64,000 nt of DNA from Bifidobacterium saimiriisciurei. GTDB taxonomy: Bacteria; Actinomycetota; Actinomycetes; Actinomycetales; Bifidobacteriaceae. Below the pieces are notes generated by a model. The model was not told the DNA's origin and did not search any database. It worked only from the letters and a program-made list of their open reading frames with translations. Where the stretch lies: positions 1 through 64,000 of the forward strand of contig NZ_WHZU01000016.1 in NCBI RefSeq assembly GCF_010667655.1. The letters are read 5' to 3'. Position numbers and translations under genes: made by a program. Position 1 is the first letter of the stretch, and every line of letters begins with the position of its first letter. Below are positions 17,285 through 25,334 of this stretch, piece by piece.

Positions 17285-17317
17285 AATCCTCCGAAGCTTC
17301 GGCTTCGGAGGATTTTT
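17285..17317 (+). terminator. Terminator of the tRNA cluster
   Basis: AATCCTCCGAAGC pairs perfectly with GCTTCGGAGGATT around a TTCG tetraloop and is followed by five T. Strong rho-independent terminator. Confidence 0.93.
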
Positions 17318-17332
17318 GTTATGCATGTTTCT

Positions 17333-17443
17333 AGGTTTGTGGGCCTAAACGTTCGGTAAAAACGAAAAGTGGGTCTAATCGTTCGTGAGGATATGGTTTT
17401 CGGTCTCCTTGTGTATGCAATAGACCCACAAACCGTTATATAT
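17333..17443. repeat. Inverted repeat bracketing 80 bp beside the low-GC island
   Basis: GGTTTGTGGGCCTA near 17334 recurs inverted as TAGACCCACAAACC near 17430, with one mismatch in 14. In between, GTGGG(C/T)CTAA(A/T)CGTTCG occurs twice as direct repeats. The element lies between the tRNA terminator and the low-GC CPBP gene, and could be a terminal or regulatory repeat of the acquired segment. Confidence 0.55.
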
Positions 17444-18167
17444 TTTCGGCTGTATCAAGCCTATTGGTTTTTCTCAATATCCATAACGCATAGGCGATGC
17501 AGACGACGCACAATATGATGGAGGTTATCACAGCAGTCATCAACGAACCGTTGACGGAAAAAATGCTTAGGGAATTGATCACCTCATGGGTGACGATGCA
17601 GGGCAGCAGGCTTTTGCCTTTGTAGAAAATAATCGTGAACAGGAAGCCTATCGCTGTCGCATAGCAAATCTGCAGGAGCGTGGGTATCGGGTCTTGGCCG
17701 TTCAGCAGGTTCACGATATGCCCTATGCCGAATGTGATGCTGGAAATGAAAACCGCGAGTTTTATGTTATCCCTGTACATGGCTGTGAAAAGAAACCCGC
17801 GAAAGATGATTTCCTCAATAAACCCGACGCAGATCATACTTACGATGTATAGAACGGTTTCCTCAATCGAGGCATTCATGGTAACGCCGTTCCACAGCGA
17901 TACGCTTGCAATCAGGACCAGCGGAATGAAGTACAGGTATGTTTTCAAATCCCCTTTGAATGAACATAACCCGTATTGTTGCCACAGGTCATGCCGTTTT
18001 ATGAAACCTAGGATAAGCAAAACAACGACAATGCCTGCGGGGGCGGTTATTATTTTCGGCGTGCCGAGGGAGGCCGAAAAATGGTCCGCCAAACTCATTG
18101 CAACAACATAGGCGATAATCCACACCAGAGCAAAATTCAATTCGCTCTTCTTATATAAGCGATACAT
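17436..18167 (-). CDS. CPBP family intramembrane metalloprotease, low-GC, probably acquired
   Basis: 243 residues with about seven membrane helices. The CPBP (Abi/Rce1-like) motifs are clear: EEIIFRGFL (EExxxR) at about residue 125, and SSITFGIGHIVNLL (FxxxH) at about 150. A third motif with HEVINSL lies near 205. The family cleaves prenylated proteins or peptides, or acts in bacteriocin self-immunity. Codon use is AT-rich (many ATA, TTA, AAA) unlike all neighbours, pointing to transfer from a low-GC Firmicute. The start at 18167 has GGAGGA upstream. It sits alone between a tRNA cluster and a transposase remnant; no bacteriocin gene is visible next to it. Confidence 0.87.
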   Translation of the reverse strand: MYRLYKKSELNFALVWIIAYVVAMSLADHFSASLGTPKIITAPAGIVVVLLILGFIKRHDLWQQYGLCSFKGDLKTYLYFIPLVLIASVSLWNGVTMNASIEETVLYIVSMICVGFIEEIIFRGFLFTAMYRDNIKLAVFISSITFGIGHIVNLLNGQDPIPTLLQICYATAIGFLFTIIFYKGKSLLPCIVTHEVINSLSIFSVNGSLMTAVITSIILCVVCIAYALWILRKTNRLDTAENI

Positions 18168-18235
18168 GAGCCCATCCTCCCTGATGTGGCCTGGTTTTTT
18201 TGTTCCACCCCTACTGTGAGAACTGTGAGACGGTT

Positions 18236-18350
18236 TGTGCCATCTAGTGTTGATAATACTCGTCCCCCGTCCTCGGGTGTCCTGTAGCCCAGAAAGGCGT
18301 GGAGCCGTTTCGTGTTGTGCCACGAGACGAGCCTCATGGTCGCGTGGCAC
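18236..18350 (-). pseudogene. IS3-family transposase (OrfB) C-terminal fragment
   Basis: Read on the minus strand, this gives MRLVSWHNTKRLHAFLGYRTPED, the C-terminal signature of IS3-type integrase-core transposases (usually WYNxxRxHxxLGYxxPxE). Only about 35 residues remain and the catalytic DDE core is absent, so this is a relic. It marks the boundary of the low-GC CPBP gene and suggests insertion-sequence-mediated acquisition. Confidence 0.8.
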
Positions 18351-18355
18351 AACAC
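18312..18355 (-). terminator. Hairpin downstream of the amino-acid permease
   Basis: GTGTTGTGCCACGAGAC pairs with GTCGCGTGGCACAACAC (16 of 17) around GAGCCTCATG. It lies 38 bases beyond the stop of the minus-strand permease and partly overlaps the transposase fragment. It probably stops or stabilises the permease transcript; there is no T-run. Confidence 0.5.
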
Positions 18356-18392
18356 GGCGACCGTCCGAACCGCCATGCCCGCCGCGCTGCCG

Positions 18393-19877
18393 CTACGGCA
18401 GCTGCACCGGCTGCTTGGGATGGGCCTTGCGCCACCACTGCTGCACGAAATAGGCGCCGTAGCAGAACACGATGAACACCAGCTCGGCCCCGAGCGCGAA
18501 CCGCTGCTCCTTGTCGAAGAAGACCAGCAGGAACGAGGCGGTGCACAGAATGAACGCACCCCACGAGGTCCACGGATGACCGGGAGTCGCATACTTGAGC
18601 TCGCCGACCGTGTGCCCTGAGGCGATCCAGCGCTTGCGGAACACGATCTGGCAGTACGCGATGGCGATCCACACCACCACGGCGGAAAGGCCGGAAAGCG
18701 CCACGAGCACCAGATACACGGTCGAGGCCGCCACCACCGACGACAGCAGCGCCAGCAGACCGCCGGCCATGGCCGCGCACAGGGCCAGCATCGGCACGCC
18801 ACGGCGGTTCGTCTTGGCGAACCAACGGGGGATCATGCCTTCGTTGCCCATCGACCACACCATGCGCGTGGATGCGTACAGGCCGGAGTTCGAGGCGGAG
18901 AGCACGGCCGTGAGCACCACGAAGTTCATGATGTCGGCCGCGTAGGGGATGCCCACCGAATTGAGCACGAGCACGAACGGGCTTTCGCCGACGCCGGCCT
19001 GACGCCACGGGATCAGCGCGCTCATCACCACGATCGAGCTGATGAAGAACAGGACCAGACGCCACAGCGTGGTGTGGATGGCCTTCGGCACCGCCACCTC
19101 CGGATTGCGCGTTTCGCCCGCCGTCACGCCGATGAGCTCGGTGCCGGAGAACGCGAAGTTCACGGTCAGGATCGTGGCGAACACGGGCATGAAGCCGTTG
19201 GGGAAGATGCCGTCCTTGAACAGGTTGTCGAACATCGGCGCGTGCGTGTACTCCTTCATCGGGATGACGCCGAAGATGGTGAGCGCGCCGATCAGGATGA
19301 ACGCGCAGATCGCGAACACCTTGATGGAGGCGAACCAGAACTCCGCCTCGGCGAAGAACCGCACGGAAAGGGCGTTCAATGTGAAGATCAGCACGATGCA
19401 CGCCGCCGACCACACCCAGGTGGGCGTATGCGGGAACCATCGCTGCATCAGCAGTCCCGCGGCCGTGAACTCTGATCCGAGCGCCACCGTCCACGTAAGC
19501 CAGTATTGGATGGCGATGACGAATCCGGTGCCCGGTCCGATGAACTTCTCCGCATACACATGGAACGAGCCCGTCACCGGCATGGCCACGGAAAGCTCGC
19601 CCAGCGTGAGCATGACCAGATACACGATGACCGCGCCGATCGCGTAGGCGAGGATCGTGCCGATCGGGCCGGCCTGCTGAATCGTATAGCCGGAGCTCAG
19701 AAACAGGCCGGTGCCGATGACGCCGCCAAGCGAGATCATCTGCAGATGCCGCGCCTCCATGCCGCGTTTGAGGTTCGTATGCAATGCGTGCTTTTGGTGC
19801 GTGCCCGTCTGCTCCCCGCCGTTCTCGTCGGTCAGGGAGCCGGTACGCGCTGCCGTTTCGGTATCGGGCTGGCTCAT
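18393..19877 (-). CDS. Amino-acid permease (APC superfamily, AAT family)
   Basis: 494 residues with 12 predicted membrane helices. The first helix has the AAT-family signature: [28 protein letters not shown], with the GGxIGTGLF unwound substrate-binding segment. [23 protein letters not shown] and [13 protein letters not shown] follow, as in lysine, aromatic and GABA permeases. It should take up a neutral or basic amino acid by proton symport; the sequence does not separate these. The cytoplasmic tail of about 35 hydrophilic residues is normal. It is monocistronic and reads away from the DUF2510 gene. Confidence 0.88.
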   Translation of the reverse strand: MSQPDTETAARTGSLTDENGGEQTGTHQKHALHTNLKRGMEARHLQMISLGGVIGTGLFLSSGYTIQQAGPIGTILAYAIGAVIVYLVMLTLGELSVAMPVTGSFHVYAEKFIGPGTGFVIAIQYWLTWTVALGSEFTAAGLLMQRWFPHTPTWVWSAACIVLIFTLNALSVRFFAEAEFWFASIKVFAICAFILIGALTIFGVIPMKEYTHAPMFDNLFKDGIFPNGFMPVFATILTVNFAFSGTELIGVTAGETRNPEVAVPKAIHTTLWRLVLFFISSIVVMSALIPWRQAGVGESPFVLVLNSVGIPYAADIMNFVVLTAVLSASNSGLYASTRMVWSMGNEGMIPRWFAKTNRRGVPMLALCAAMAGGLLALLSSVVAASTVYLVLVALSGLSAVVVWIAIAYCQIVFRKRWIASGHTVGELKYATPGHPWTSWGAFILCTASFLLVFFDKEQRFALGAELVFIVFCYGAYFVQQWWRKAHPKQPVQLP

Positions 19878-20083
19878 GATGCTCTCTTCAATGCTGTAAA
19901 GTTCCGTTTTCCATTCGTTCGGCTGCCGGTAAGACAGCCCCGAACAGTATACGTTTCCAAGCCTACGAGCATGCGTGGCAGTGCTGACTTAACGCATGTA
20001 TGCGGCTAGAGTGGAATCGGTTCGGTATTCGCATCGATTATCGAGAAGCAGAGTTTAGAGAAACGCGAGAAATGGAGCATATG

Positions 20084-21007
20084 ATGACTTCTCCGCAGGC
20101 AGGATGGTATCCCGATCCGTCGGGTGATCCGACGCAGATTCGTTGGTGGGACGGCACGCAGTGGACGCAGAACGTGATGCCGGCGCAGCAGGCGGCCGCT
20201 CCGGCCGCGCAGTCGGCATCCGAGTCGGCGACGGTCGTTTCGTCCGAGGTTGCCGAGCAGTCGGTCGCCGAGCAGCCGGTCGTCGAGCCGTTGTCGCAGA
20301 CCGACGCGGCCGGCCAGTCGGAGACGCCTGCGGTGCCGCTGCCGACGTATGACGCCGTGTCGACCTCGCAGCCGGAATCTTCCTCGGCGCCGGAGGCCGC
20401 CGCGGCCATGGGAGCGGCCGGCCAGCCCGCCGATTACCAGTCCGGATACCAGGGCTACCAGACGCCTGAATACCAGGCCGCGAATGTTCCGGGTACGAAC
20501 GGCCAGGTTGCGAATGGCGGCTACCAGTCGCCCGATTACCAGTCCGGTTATCAGGGCTATCAGCAGGCGGAGCAGGCATCCGGTCAGCAGCCGACGTATG
20601 GCGGTGCCGCGGGCTATCAGCAGGGCGGCTACCAGCAGCCCGGATATCCGCAGCAGGGATATCCGCAGACTCAGCAGAACGCCTATCAGCAGCCGTATCA
20701 GTCGGGCTACCCGCAGCAGACCTACCAGCAGCAGCCGTACGGCGGTGCCGCTGCGGACGGCGCGATCTATCCGATGACCGATTCCGACCGTACGCTGCGT
20801 ATGGTCGCGTTCATCCTGAACATCATCAGCATCGCGGCGACGTTCTGGCTCATCATCCCGTTGGCGTGGATGATCCCGATGACCGTTCGCAGCTGGGGCA
20901 TCTACAAGGGCACGAAGCCGAACACGATGGCGTTCGGCATCTGCACGCTGCTGTTCTGCAGCCTGATCGGCGGCATCCTGCTGCTGATCTCGACCAAGAA
21001 CGAGTGA
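20084..21007 (+). CDS. DUF2510 protein with Tyr/Gln/Gly-rich repeats and two membrane helices
   Basis: About 307 residues. The N-terminal DUF2510 domain reads AGWYPDPSGDPTQIRWWDGTQWT, the conserved tryptophan-rich actinobacterial motif. A disordered stretch of about 170 residues with repeated (S/G)GYQ, QGY and QQPGYPQQGYPQ units follows. The C-terminal 75 residues hold two membrane helices (MVAFILNIISIAATFWLIIPLAW, then TMAFGICTLLFCSLIGGILLLI). The function is not known. GGAG lies six bases before the ATG at 20084; the ATG at 20081 is possible. It resembles the DUF805 protein at 61238 in its repeat composition. Confidence 0.8.
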   Translation: MTSPQAGWYPDPSGDPTQIRWWDGTQWTQNVMPAQQAAAPAAQSASESATVVSSEVAEQSVAEQPVVEPLSQTDAAGQSETPAVPLPTYDAVSTSQPESSSAPEAAAAMGAAGQPADYQSGYQGYQTPEYQAANVPGTNGQVANGGYQSPDYQSGYQGYQQAEQASGQQPTYGGAAGYQQGGYQQPGYPQQGYPQTQQNAYQQPYQSGYPQQTYQQQPYGGAAADGAIYPMTDSDRTLRMVAFILNIISIAATFWLIIPLAWMIPMTVRSWGIYKGTKPNTMAFGICTLLFCSLIGGILLLISTKNE

Positions 21008-21027
21008 CGTCAGACCGGCATTCCGAT

Positions 21028-21139
21028 ATACGGGCGCAAACCGCCGAAATCGACGATGTGCGGTGCGTTATGGTCGTTTTCCCGATGGAAAACGACCATT
21101 CGGCACCATACATCGCCGATAACGGGGTTCGCGCCCGTA
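21028..21139. repeat. Large intergenic palindrome, hairpin family copy A
   Basis: The core GGTCGTTTTCCC/GGAAAACGACC around GAT is extended by CGGTGCG and CGGCACC, then by ATACGGGCGC and GCGCCCGTAT at the outer ends, giving an imperfect palindrome of about 112 bases. It lies between the DUF2510 gene and clcA and shares its core with the copies near 22844 and 23870. Confidence 0.8.
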
Positions 21140-21250
21140 TTGTTTTGCGATTGCCGTGATTAGCGCGTGATGTAGTCATGGCCGTGGCGTTGGCAATGGC
21201 GCGGACTAGGATGTCCACGGCGAAAAGGAGCGTGACGATAGGAGAGCGGC

Positions 21251-22810
21251 ATGACGGAGGCGAACGCGGAAAAGGGGTCGGCGGAAGGAGAACCGTCTGA
21301 CAAGGCAACGCCGAACAAGACCACGGCATCCGGGAGTGTGACGACCGACTGGCGGCGCATCGGATGGCTTGTGGCGGCGACGCTCATTCTCGGCGCGATC
21401 ATCGGCGTCGGCGCGGGCCTGCTGACGCTGCTGCTTTACGGCGTGGAGCATGTGATGCTCGGCTATATCGAGGGGCCGTCGGTCCCCGGACCGTTCGCCG
21501 TGCCGTGGGTTCGGCGGGCCATGTCGGTGACGGCCGGCCTGTTCATCGCCGCCGTGATCTGGTATTTCCTACGCACCAGGACCACGAAGGTGCCGTCGGT
21601 GAAGAAGGCCGTCTCCGGCGAACGGATGCCATGGTGGCAGACCATCGTGCACGTGGTGTTGCAGATCTTCATCGTCGGATCGGGCGCGTCCATCGGCCGC
21701 GAGGTCGCGCCGCGCGAACTCGGCGCCATGCTCGCGCAGCGGTTCTGCGACGTCTTCCATCTCGAACGCGCGGACCGGCGCATGATCGTCGCCGTCGCGG
21801 CGGGTGCCGGACTCGGCGGCGTCTACGACGCGCCGTTGGCCGGCATGTTCTTCGCCGCCGAAATCCTGCTCGCCAGTATCTCCACCGAGACCATCGCGTT
21901 CGGACTTGGCATGTCCGCCGTGGCGGCCTACGTGGCCTCGCTTATCAAAGGCCATCATGCGTTCTACGACATCACGGCCATGCAGCCGGGGGAGACTCCG
22001 AGCCTGATGCTTTTCGCGCTGCTGTGCGGGGCGGCGTGCGGAGTGGCGGGTGCGCTGTTCCGGCGCGGCTCGTCGTGGGCGGAATCGCATAAGCCGGCCG
22101 GCGGCCGATCGCTTGGGCTGCTGTGGCAGATGCCGTTGGCCGGCGTGCTGACCGGTGTGGTCGCCATCGCAGTGCCGCAGGTGATGGGCAACGGGCGTGC
22201 CGCCGCGCAATTGGGATTCAGCACGTTCGTAGGTGCCGCCGGCGTGGAATCGTCGTCGGGGGCCGTGCAGTCGGCTGCGTCGGCGGCCGCCTCGCCGTGG
22301 ACGCTGCTGGCCAACGGCGACGATGTGGTCGGCGGCTGGCTGCGCGGCCTTGGTCTCGGCGGCGCGTCAGGTTCAGTCGGCTCGGGTGCCGCGCGCACCG
22401 TGCCTAGCCTTGATGTGCGTTATCTCGGCCTTATGCTCGCCATCCTGGCCGTCACGTTCGCTGCGAAGGCCATCGTGACGCTGCTGACCATCCGTTCGGG
22501 TGCGTCCGGCGGCGTGCTGCAGCCGGGCATCGCCCTCGGCGCCACGCTCGGCGCGATGCTCGGCCTCGTATGGACGCTCGCGTTCCCCGCCGACTCGATC
22601 ACGGCGTGCGCGCTCATCGGCGCCGCCGCGCTGCTCTCCGCCTCGCAGCAGGCCCCGCTCATGGCCATGTGCCTCGTCATGGAGCTCACCGAAGCGCCGA
22701 TCACGTTCTTCGTGCCGGTCGGCATGGCCGTCGCCACGTCCGCGTTCGTCTCCAGCTGGCTGCTCGGTCGCGCCGCCCGCAAGCCGGTCGCCGCCGTCGT
22801 TTCCGCCTGA
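21251..22810 (+). CDS. CLC family chloride channel or Cl-/H+ antiporter
   Basis: 519 residues with about 10-12 membrane helices. The CLC signatures are visible: GSGASIGREVAPRE at about residue 141 (the GSGxP and GREGP region with the gating glutamate), and SGASGGVLQPGIALGA at about 417 (GxFxP-like). The motif GREVAPRE differs from the classic GREGP by having V-A in place of G. This subfamily occurs in actinobacteria and its transport mode is unclear. The N-terminus carries about 35 hydrophilic residues. GATAGGAGAG lies seven bases before the ATG. Confidence 0.85.
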   Translation: MTEANAEKGSAEGEPSDKATPNKTTASGSVTTDWRRIGWLVAATLILGAIIGVGAGLLTLLLYGVEHVMLGYIEGPSVPGPFAVPWVRRAMSVTAGLFIAAVIWYFLRTRTTKVPSVKKAVSGERMPWWQTIVHVVLQIFIVGSGASIGREVAPRELGAMLAQRFCDVFHLERADRRMIVAVAAGAGLGGVYDAPLAGMFFAAEILLASISTETIAFGLGMSAVAAYVASLIKGHHAFYDITAMQPGETPSLMLFALLCGAACGVAGALFRRGSSWAESHKPAGGRSLGLLWQMPLAGVLTGVVAIAVPQVMGNGRAAAQLGFSTFVGAAGVESSSGAVQSAASAAASPWTLLANGDDVVGGWLRGLGLGGASGSVGSGAARTVPSLDVRYLGLMLAILAVTFAAKAIVTLLTIRSGASGGVLQPGIALGATLGAMLGLVWTLAFPADSITACALIGAAALLSASQQAPLMAMCLVMELTEAPITFFVPVGMAVATSAFVSSWLLGRAARKPVAAVVSA

Positions 22811-22843
22811 TTGCGGTCCAAATCCCCGAAATCCGCGATTCAT

Positions 22844-22889
22844 GGTGCCAAATGGTCGTTTTTCGCGGGGAAAACGACCGTAACGCACC
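22844..22889. repeat. Hairpin family copy B
   Basis: GGTGCCAAATGGTCGTTTTT, the left arm, pairs with GAAAACGACCGTAACGCACC across GCGGG. It shares the GGTCGTTTT/AAAACGACC core and GGTGC/GCACC outer bases with copies A and C. It lies between the CLC gene and the methyltransferase gene. Confidence 0.85.
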
Positions 22890-22911
22890 GTAATTTGCCG
22901 GGAATGGGTCC

Positions 22912-22917
22912 TACTGT
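22912..22917 (+). promoter_or_regulatory. -10 box of a likely leaderless methyltransferase mRNA
   Basis: TACTGT ends seven bases before the ATG at 22925, so transcription would begin at or next to the A of the start codon. Confidence 0.4.
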
Positions 22918-22924
22918 GGGAGGC

Positions 22925-23863
22925 ATGAGCGAGCAGACGTTGTTCCATGGCAAGGCGCGGGCGTACGCCGACGCGCGGCCCGACTATCCGGCCGCGGCGG
23001 TCGACTACATCGGTTCGATGATCGCGGAAGGTTCCGTCGTGGCCGAGGTCGGCGCGGGGACCGGCAAGTTCACCGTGCCGATCGCGCGATACGGCGGCGG
23101 CGTTGGGGACGGGCGCGGTGACGCCGGCGGTAATGGGGTCGACGGTCGTGCCGACGGTCCGGCCAAGGCGCGTCGACGTTATGAGATCCGCGCCGTCGAG
23201 CCGGACGCCGACATGCGCACCGCGCTGATCGAGGCGACCCGGCCGTACGCGAACGTCACGGTCGTGGACGGTTCCGCCGAACATACGACCCTGCCGGACG
23301 CAAGCGTCGACGCCGTCGTCTGCGCGCAGGCGCTGCATTGGTTCGACCACGACACGTTCCTCGCCGAATGCCGGCGCATCAGCCGTGGTCGGCGGCTTCT
23401 GCTGGTCTCGATATACAACGTCACGTCGTTCGATTCGGCGATGACCATCGGTGACGCGGCCGGGGTCGGGGACGCCGTGACGAATGCCGCGGTGACGGCC
23501 GGAATCGGAGGCGCGGCCGCGGCGGCCGATGCGGCCTCGCCCGGCAACGAGTCCCATGATTCCCAAGGACTGACGCCGGAGGAGATGCACGAGGTCGCCG
23601 GCGTCAGCGGACGGCATTTCCGCGAGACGGCCGACGAATTCTTCCATCAGCCGACGATTCGTCGCTTCCCCAATCCGATCCATTACACGCGTGACGCATG
23701 GCGCGCCTACATGGACTCACATTCGCACAGTCCGCTGCCGACGGACCCGATATATCCGGCGTTCCGCGCGCAGGTCGACGCCATCTTCGACGACCGGTCC
23801 GTCGACGGCATCCTGACCGACGACAACGTCACCATGATCGCCAGCGAGACGCTTGACGTCTGA
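22925..23863 (+). CDS. Class I SAM-dependent methyltransferase
   Basis: 312 residues. The SAM-binding motif I is VVAEVGAGTGKFT at about residue 39; RAVEPDADM (motif II acidic residue) and ASVDAVVCAQALHWF (motif IV) follow, as in UbiE/Trm9-like methyltransferases. Two low-complexity Gly/Ala/Asp insertions interrupt the fold: one at about 60-78 between motifs I and II and another near 175-205. The substrate is unknown. The start is likely leaderless; the GGAGG close to the ATG is too near to work as a normal ribosome-binding site. The C-terminal third is not clearly recognisable. Confidence 0.8.
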   Translation: MSEQTLFHGKARAYADARPDYPAAAVDYIGSMIAEGSVVAEVGAGTGKFTVPIARYGGGVGDGRGDAGGNGVDGRADGPAKARRRYEIRAVEPDADMRTALIEATRPYANVTVVDGSAEHTTLPDASVDAVVCAQALHWFDHDTFLAECRRISRGRRLLLVSIYNVTSFDSAMTIGDAAGVGDAVTNAAVTAGIGGAAAAADAASPGNESHDSQGLTPEEMHEVAGVSGRHFRETADEFFHQPTIRRFPNPIHYTRDAWRAYMDSHSHSPLPTDPIYPAFRAQVDAIFDDRSVDGILTDDNVTMIASETLDV

Positions 23864-23869
23864 ATTTAC

Positions 23870-23915
23870 GGTGCGTTTCGGTCGTCTTTCGCCGCGAAAA
23901 CGACCGAAACGCACC
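23870..23915. repeat. Hairpin family copy C
   Basis: GGTGCGTTTCGGTCGT pairs perfectly with ACGACCGAAACGCACC around CTTTCGCCGCGAAA, a 16-bp stem with a further pairing CTTT/AAA(A). This is the most regular of the three copies and lies seven bases after the methyltransferase stop codon. Confidence 0.88.
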
Positions 23916-24117
23916 ATGAATTGGCAGGAGGGGTTTACGTGCCAAAACGTTGGAATCGCAACGATGCAACCAGTGGTTGCGCGCGCGTTGCGGAGGATTT
24001 TCGGTTGCGATTCGCCCATGCAACCGCAAGATGGTGGCGGGCTGCGGCACCGTGATGCGATAGTGAGGTCATCGTCCGGACATGACATGATGGAACCGCT
24101 ACAGAAGGGGCACGACG

Positions 24118-25326
24118 ATGACTTTCCGCACCAATCTGCAATACCTGCGCTCGCGACGCAACATGACGCAGGAGCAGCTGGCCATGCTGCTCGGCGTCTC
24201 GCGGCAGGCGATCTCGAAATGGGAATCCGAGAAGGCGTATCCCGAAATGGACAAGCTGCTCGCCATCTGCGACCTGTTCGGCTGTACGCTCGACGACCTC
24301 GTGCTCGGGGATGTGAGTCGTCCGGGTGTTGCGGCCGGTGGCGGTTTCGATGGCGGCGTCGGCGGTGGTGCTGGTGATGGTGCCGCTGGTTCCGCCGGTG
24401 GTGCCGACGATGGCATTGCCGATGGCGCGGCCGGGAGCTCGGCGGAAGGCCGGGACGGGGCCGGCCGACCGGCGACGGACGGTGAGACGGGAGCCGCCGA
24501 AGAGGCCGTGGCGGCGCGAGGTGCGCGAACCGCGGCGCGGCCGGTTTCGACGGCGCCGTCGTCGCCCGGTGCGCCCGGCGAGTCCGGTGCGCATCCCACT
24601 GCCGCCGCACTGCCGAAGGATCTGACCGGCTACGACGACCATCGCCGTCGTTTCGCATTGCTGATCGCCTCCGGCGTCGCCGCGATCATCGCGGGCGTCG
24701 GCGTCGCGAACCTGTTCGACTCCGAGCATTCCATGCTCGGTGCATCCCCGCTCAACGACTTCCTCACGTTCGCATGCATCTGCATGGGCGTGGTCGTCGG
24801 GCTGGCGCTGCTGATTCCGGCCGTCGCATCGCACGCCGCCTTCAAACGGCGTCATCCGTACGTCGAGGACTTCTACACCGAGGACGACTACGGCCGGGAG
24901 TCGCGTCTGCTGGTCTTCGGCGTGGTGGCCGGCGTCGCGGCGATTCTCGTCGGCATCGCGGTCGCCGTGTATGCGGGCGACGTGATGGGCGTCGACGCCG
25001 GATGGCCGAACATGGTCATGCTACTGCTCGACGCCGCAGCCGTGTTCGGCTTCGTCTACTGCGGAATTCGTCGGTCCATGCTGAACATCGTCGGCTATAA
25101 CCGGGACGTCGAGACCGAACGTCGCAAACGCGCCGGCACCCTGCCGTTCTCGGCAAGGCTTTCCGGAGCCGTGTCCGGCATCATCATGCTCGTCGCCACG
25201 ATCGTCGGCCTGGGTCTGCTGTTCTTCGGCGTTGACGACTTCTGGATTCCGTGGCCGGTCGGCGGACTGCTGTGCGCGGTCGCCGGCATCGTCATCGAAC
25301 TGTTCAAGGACCGTTTCGACCGCTAG
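24118..25326 (+). CDS. XRE-family helix-turn-helix protein with C-terminal membrane domain
   Basis: 402 residues. The N-terminal 65 residues form an XRE/Cro HTH: LRSRRNMTQEQLAMLLGVSRQAISKWESEKAYPEMDKLLAIC. A disordered Gly/Ala/Asp-rich linker follows at about 70-165. The C-terminal half has about six membrane helices (LLIASGVAAIIAGVG; FLTFACICMGVVVGLALLI; VFGVVAGVAAILVGIAVAV; and others). This layout suggests a membrane-bound transcription factor that senses an envelope signal. AAGGGGCACGACG precedes the ATG, so the start is sound. The target genes are unknown. Confidence 0.82.
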   Translation: MTFRTNLQYLRSRRNMTQEQLAMLLGVSRQAISKWESEKAYPEMDKLLAICDLFGCTLDDLVLGDVSRPGVAAGGGFDGGVGGGAGDGAAGSAGGADDGIADGAAGSSAEGRDGAGRPATDGETGAAEEAVAARGARTAARPVSTAPSSPGAPGESGAHPTAAALPKDLTGYDDHRRRFALLIASGVAAIIAGVGVANLFDSEHSMLGASPLNDFLTFACICMGVVVGLALLIPAVASHAAFKRRHPYVEDFYTEDDYGRESRLLVFGVVAGVAAILVGIAVAVYAGDVMGVDAGWPNMVMLLLDAAAVFGFVYCGIRRSMLNIVGYNRDVETERRKRAGTLPFSARLSGAVSGIIMLVATIVGLGLLFFGVDDFWIPWPVGGLLCAVAGIVIELFKDRFDR

Positions 25327-25334
25327 ACGAAGGC

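Noticed and set aside
20440..20740. CAG/TAT-rich repeats in the DUF2510 gene as a DNA repeat element
   Set aside because: They are explained by Gln/Tyr/Gly-rich protein repeats in frame.
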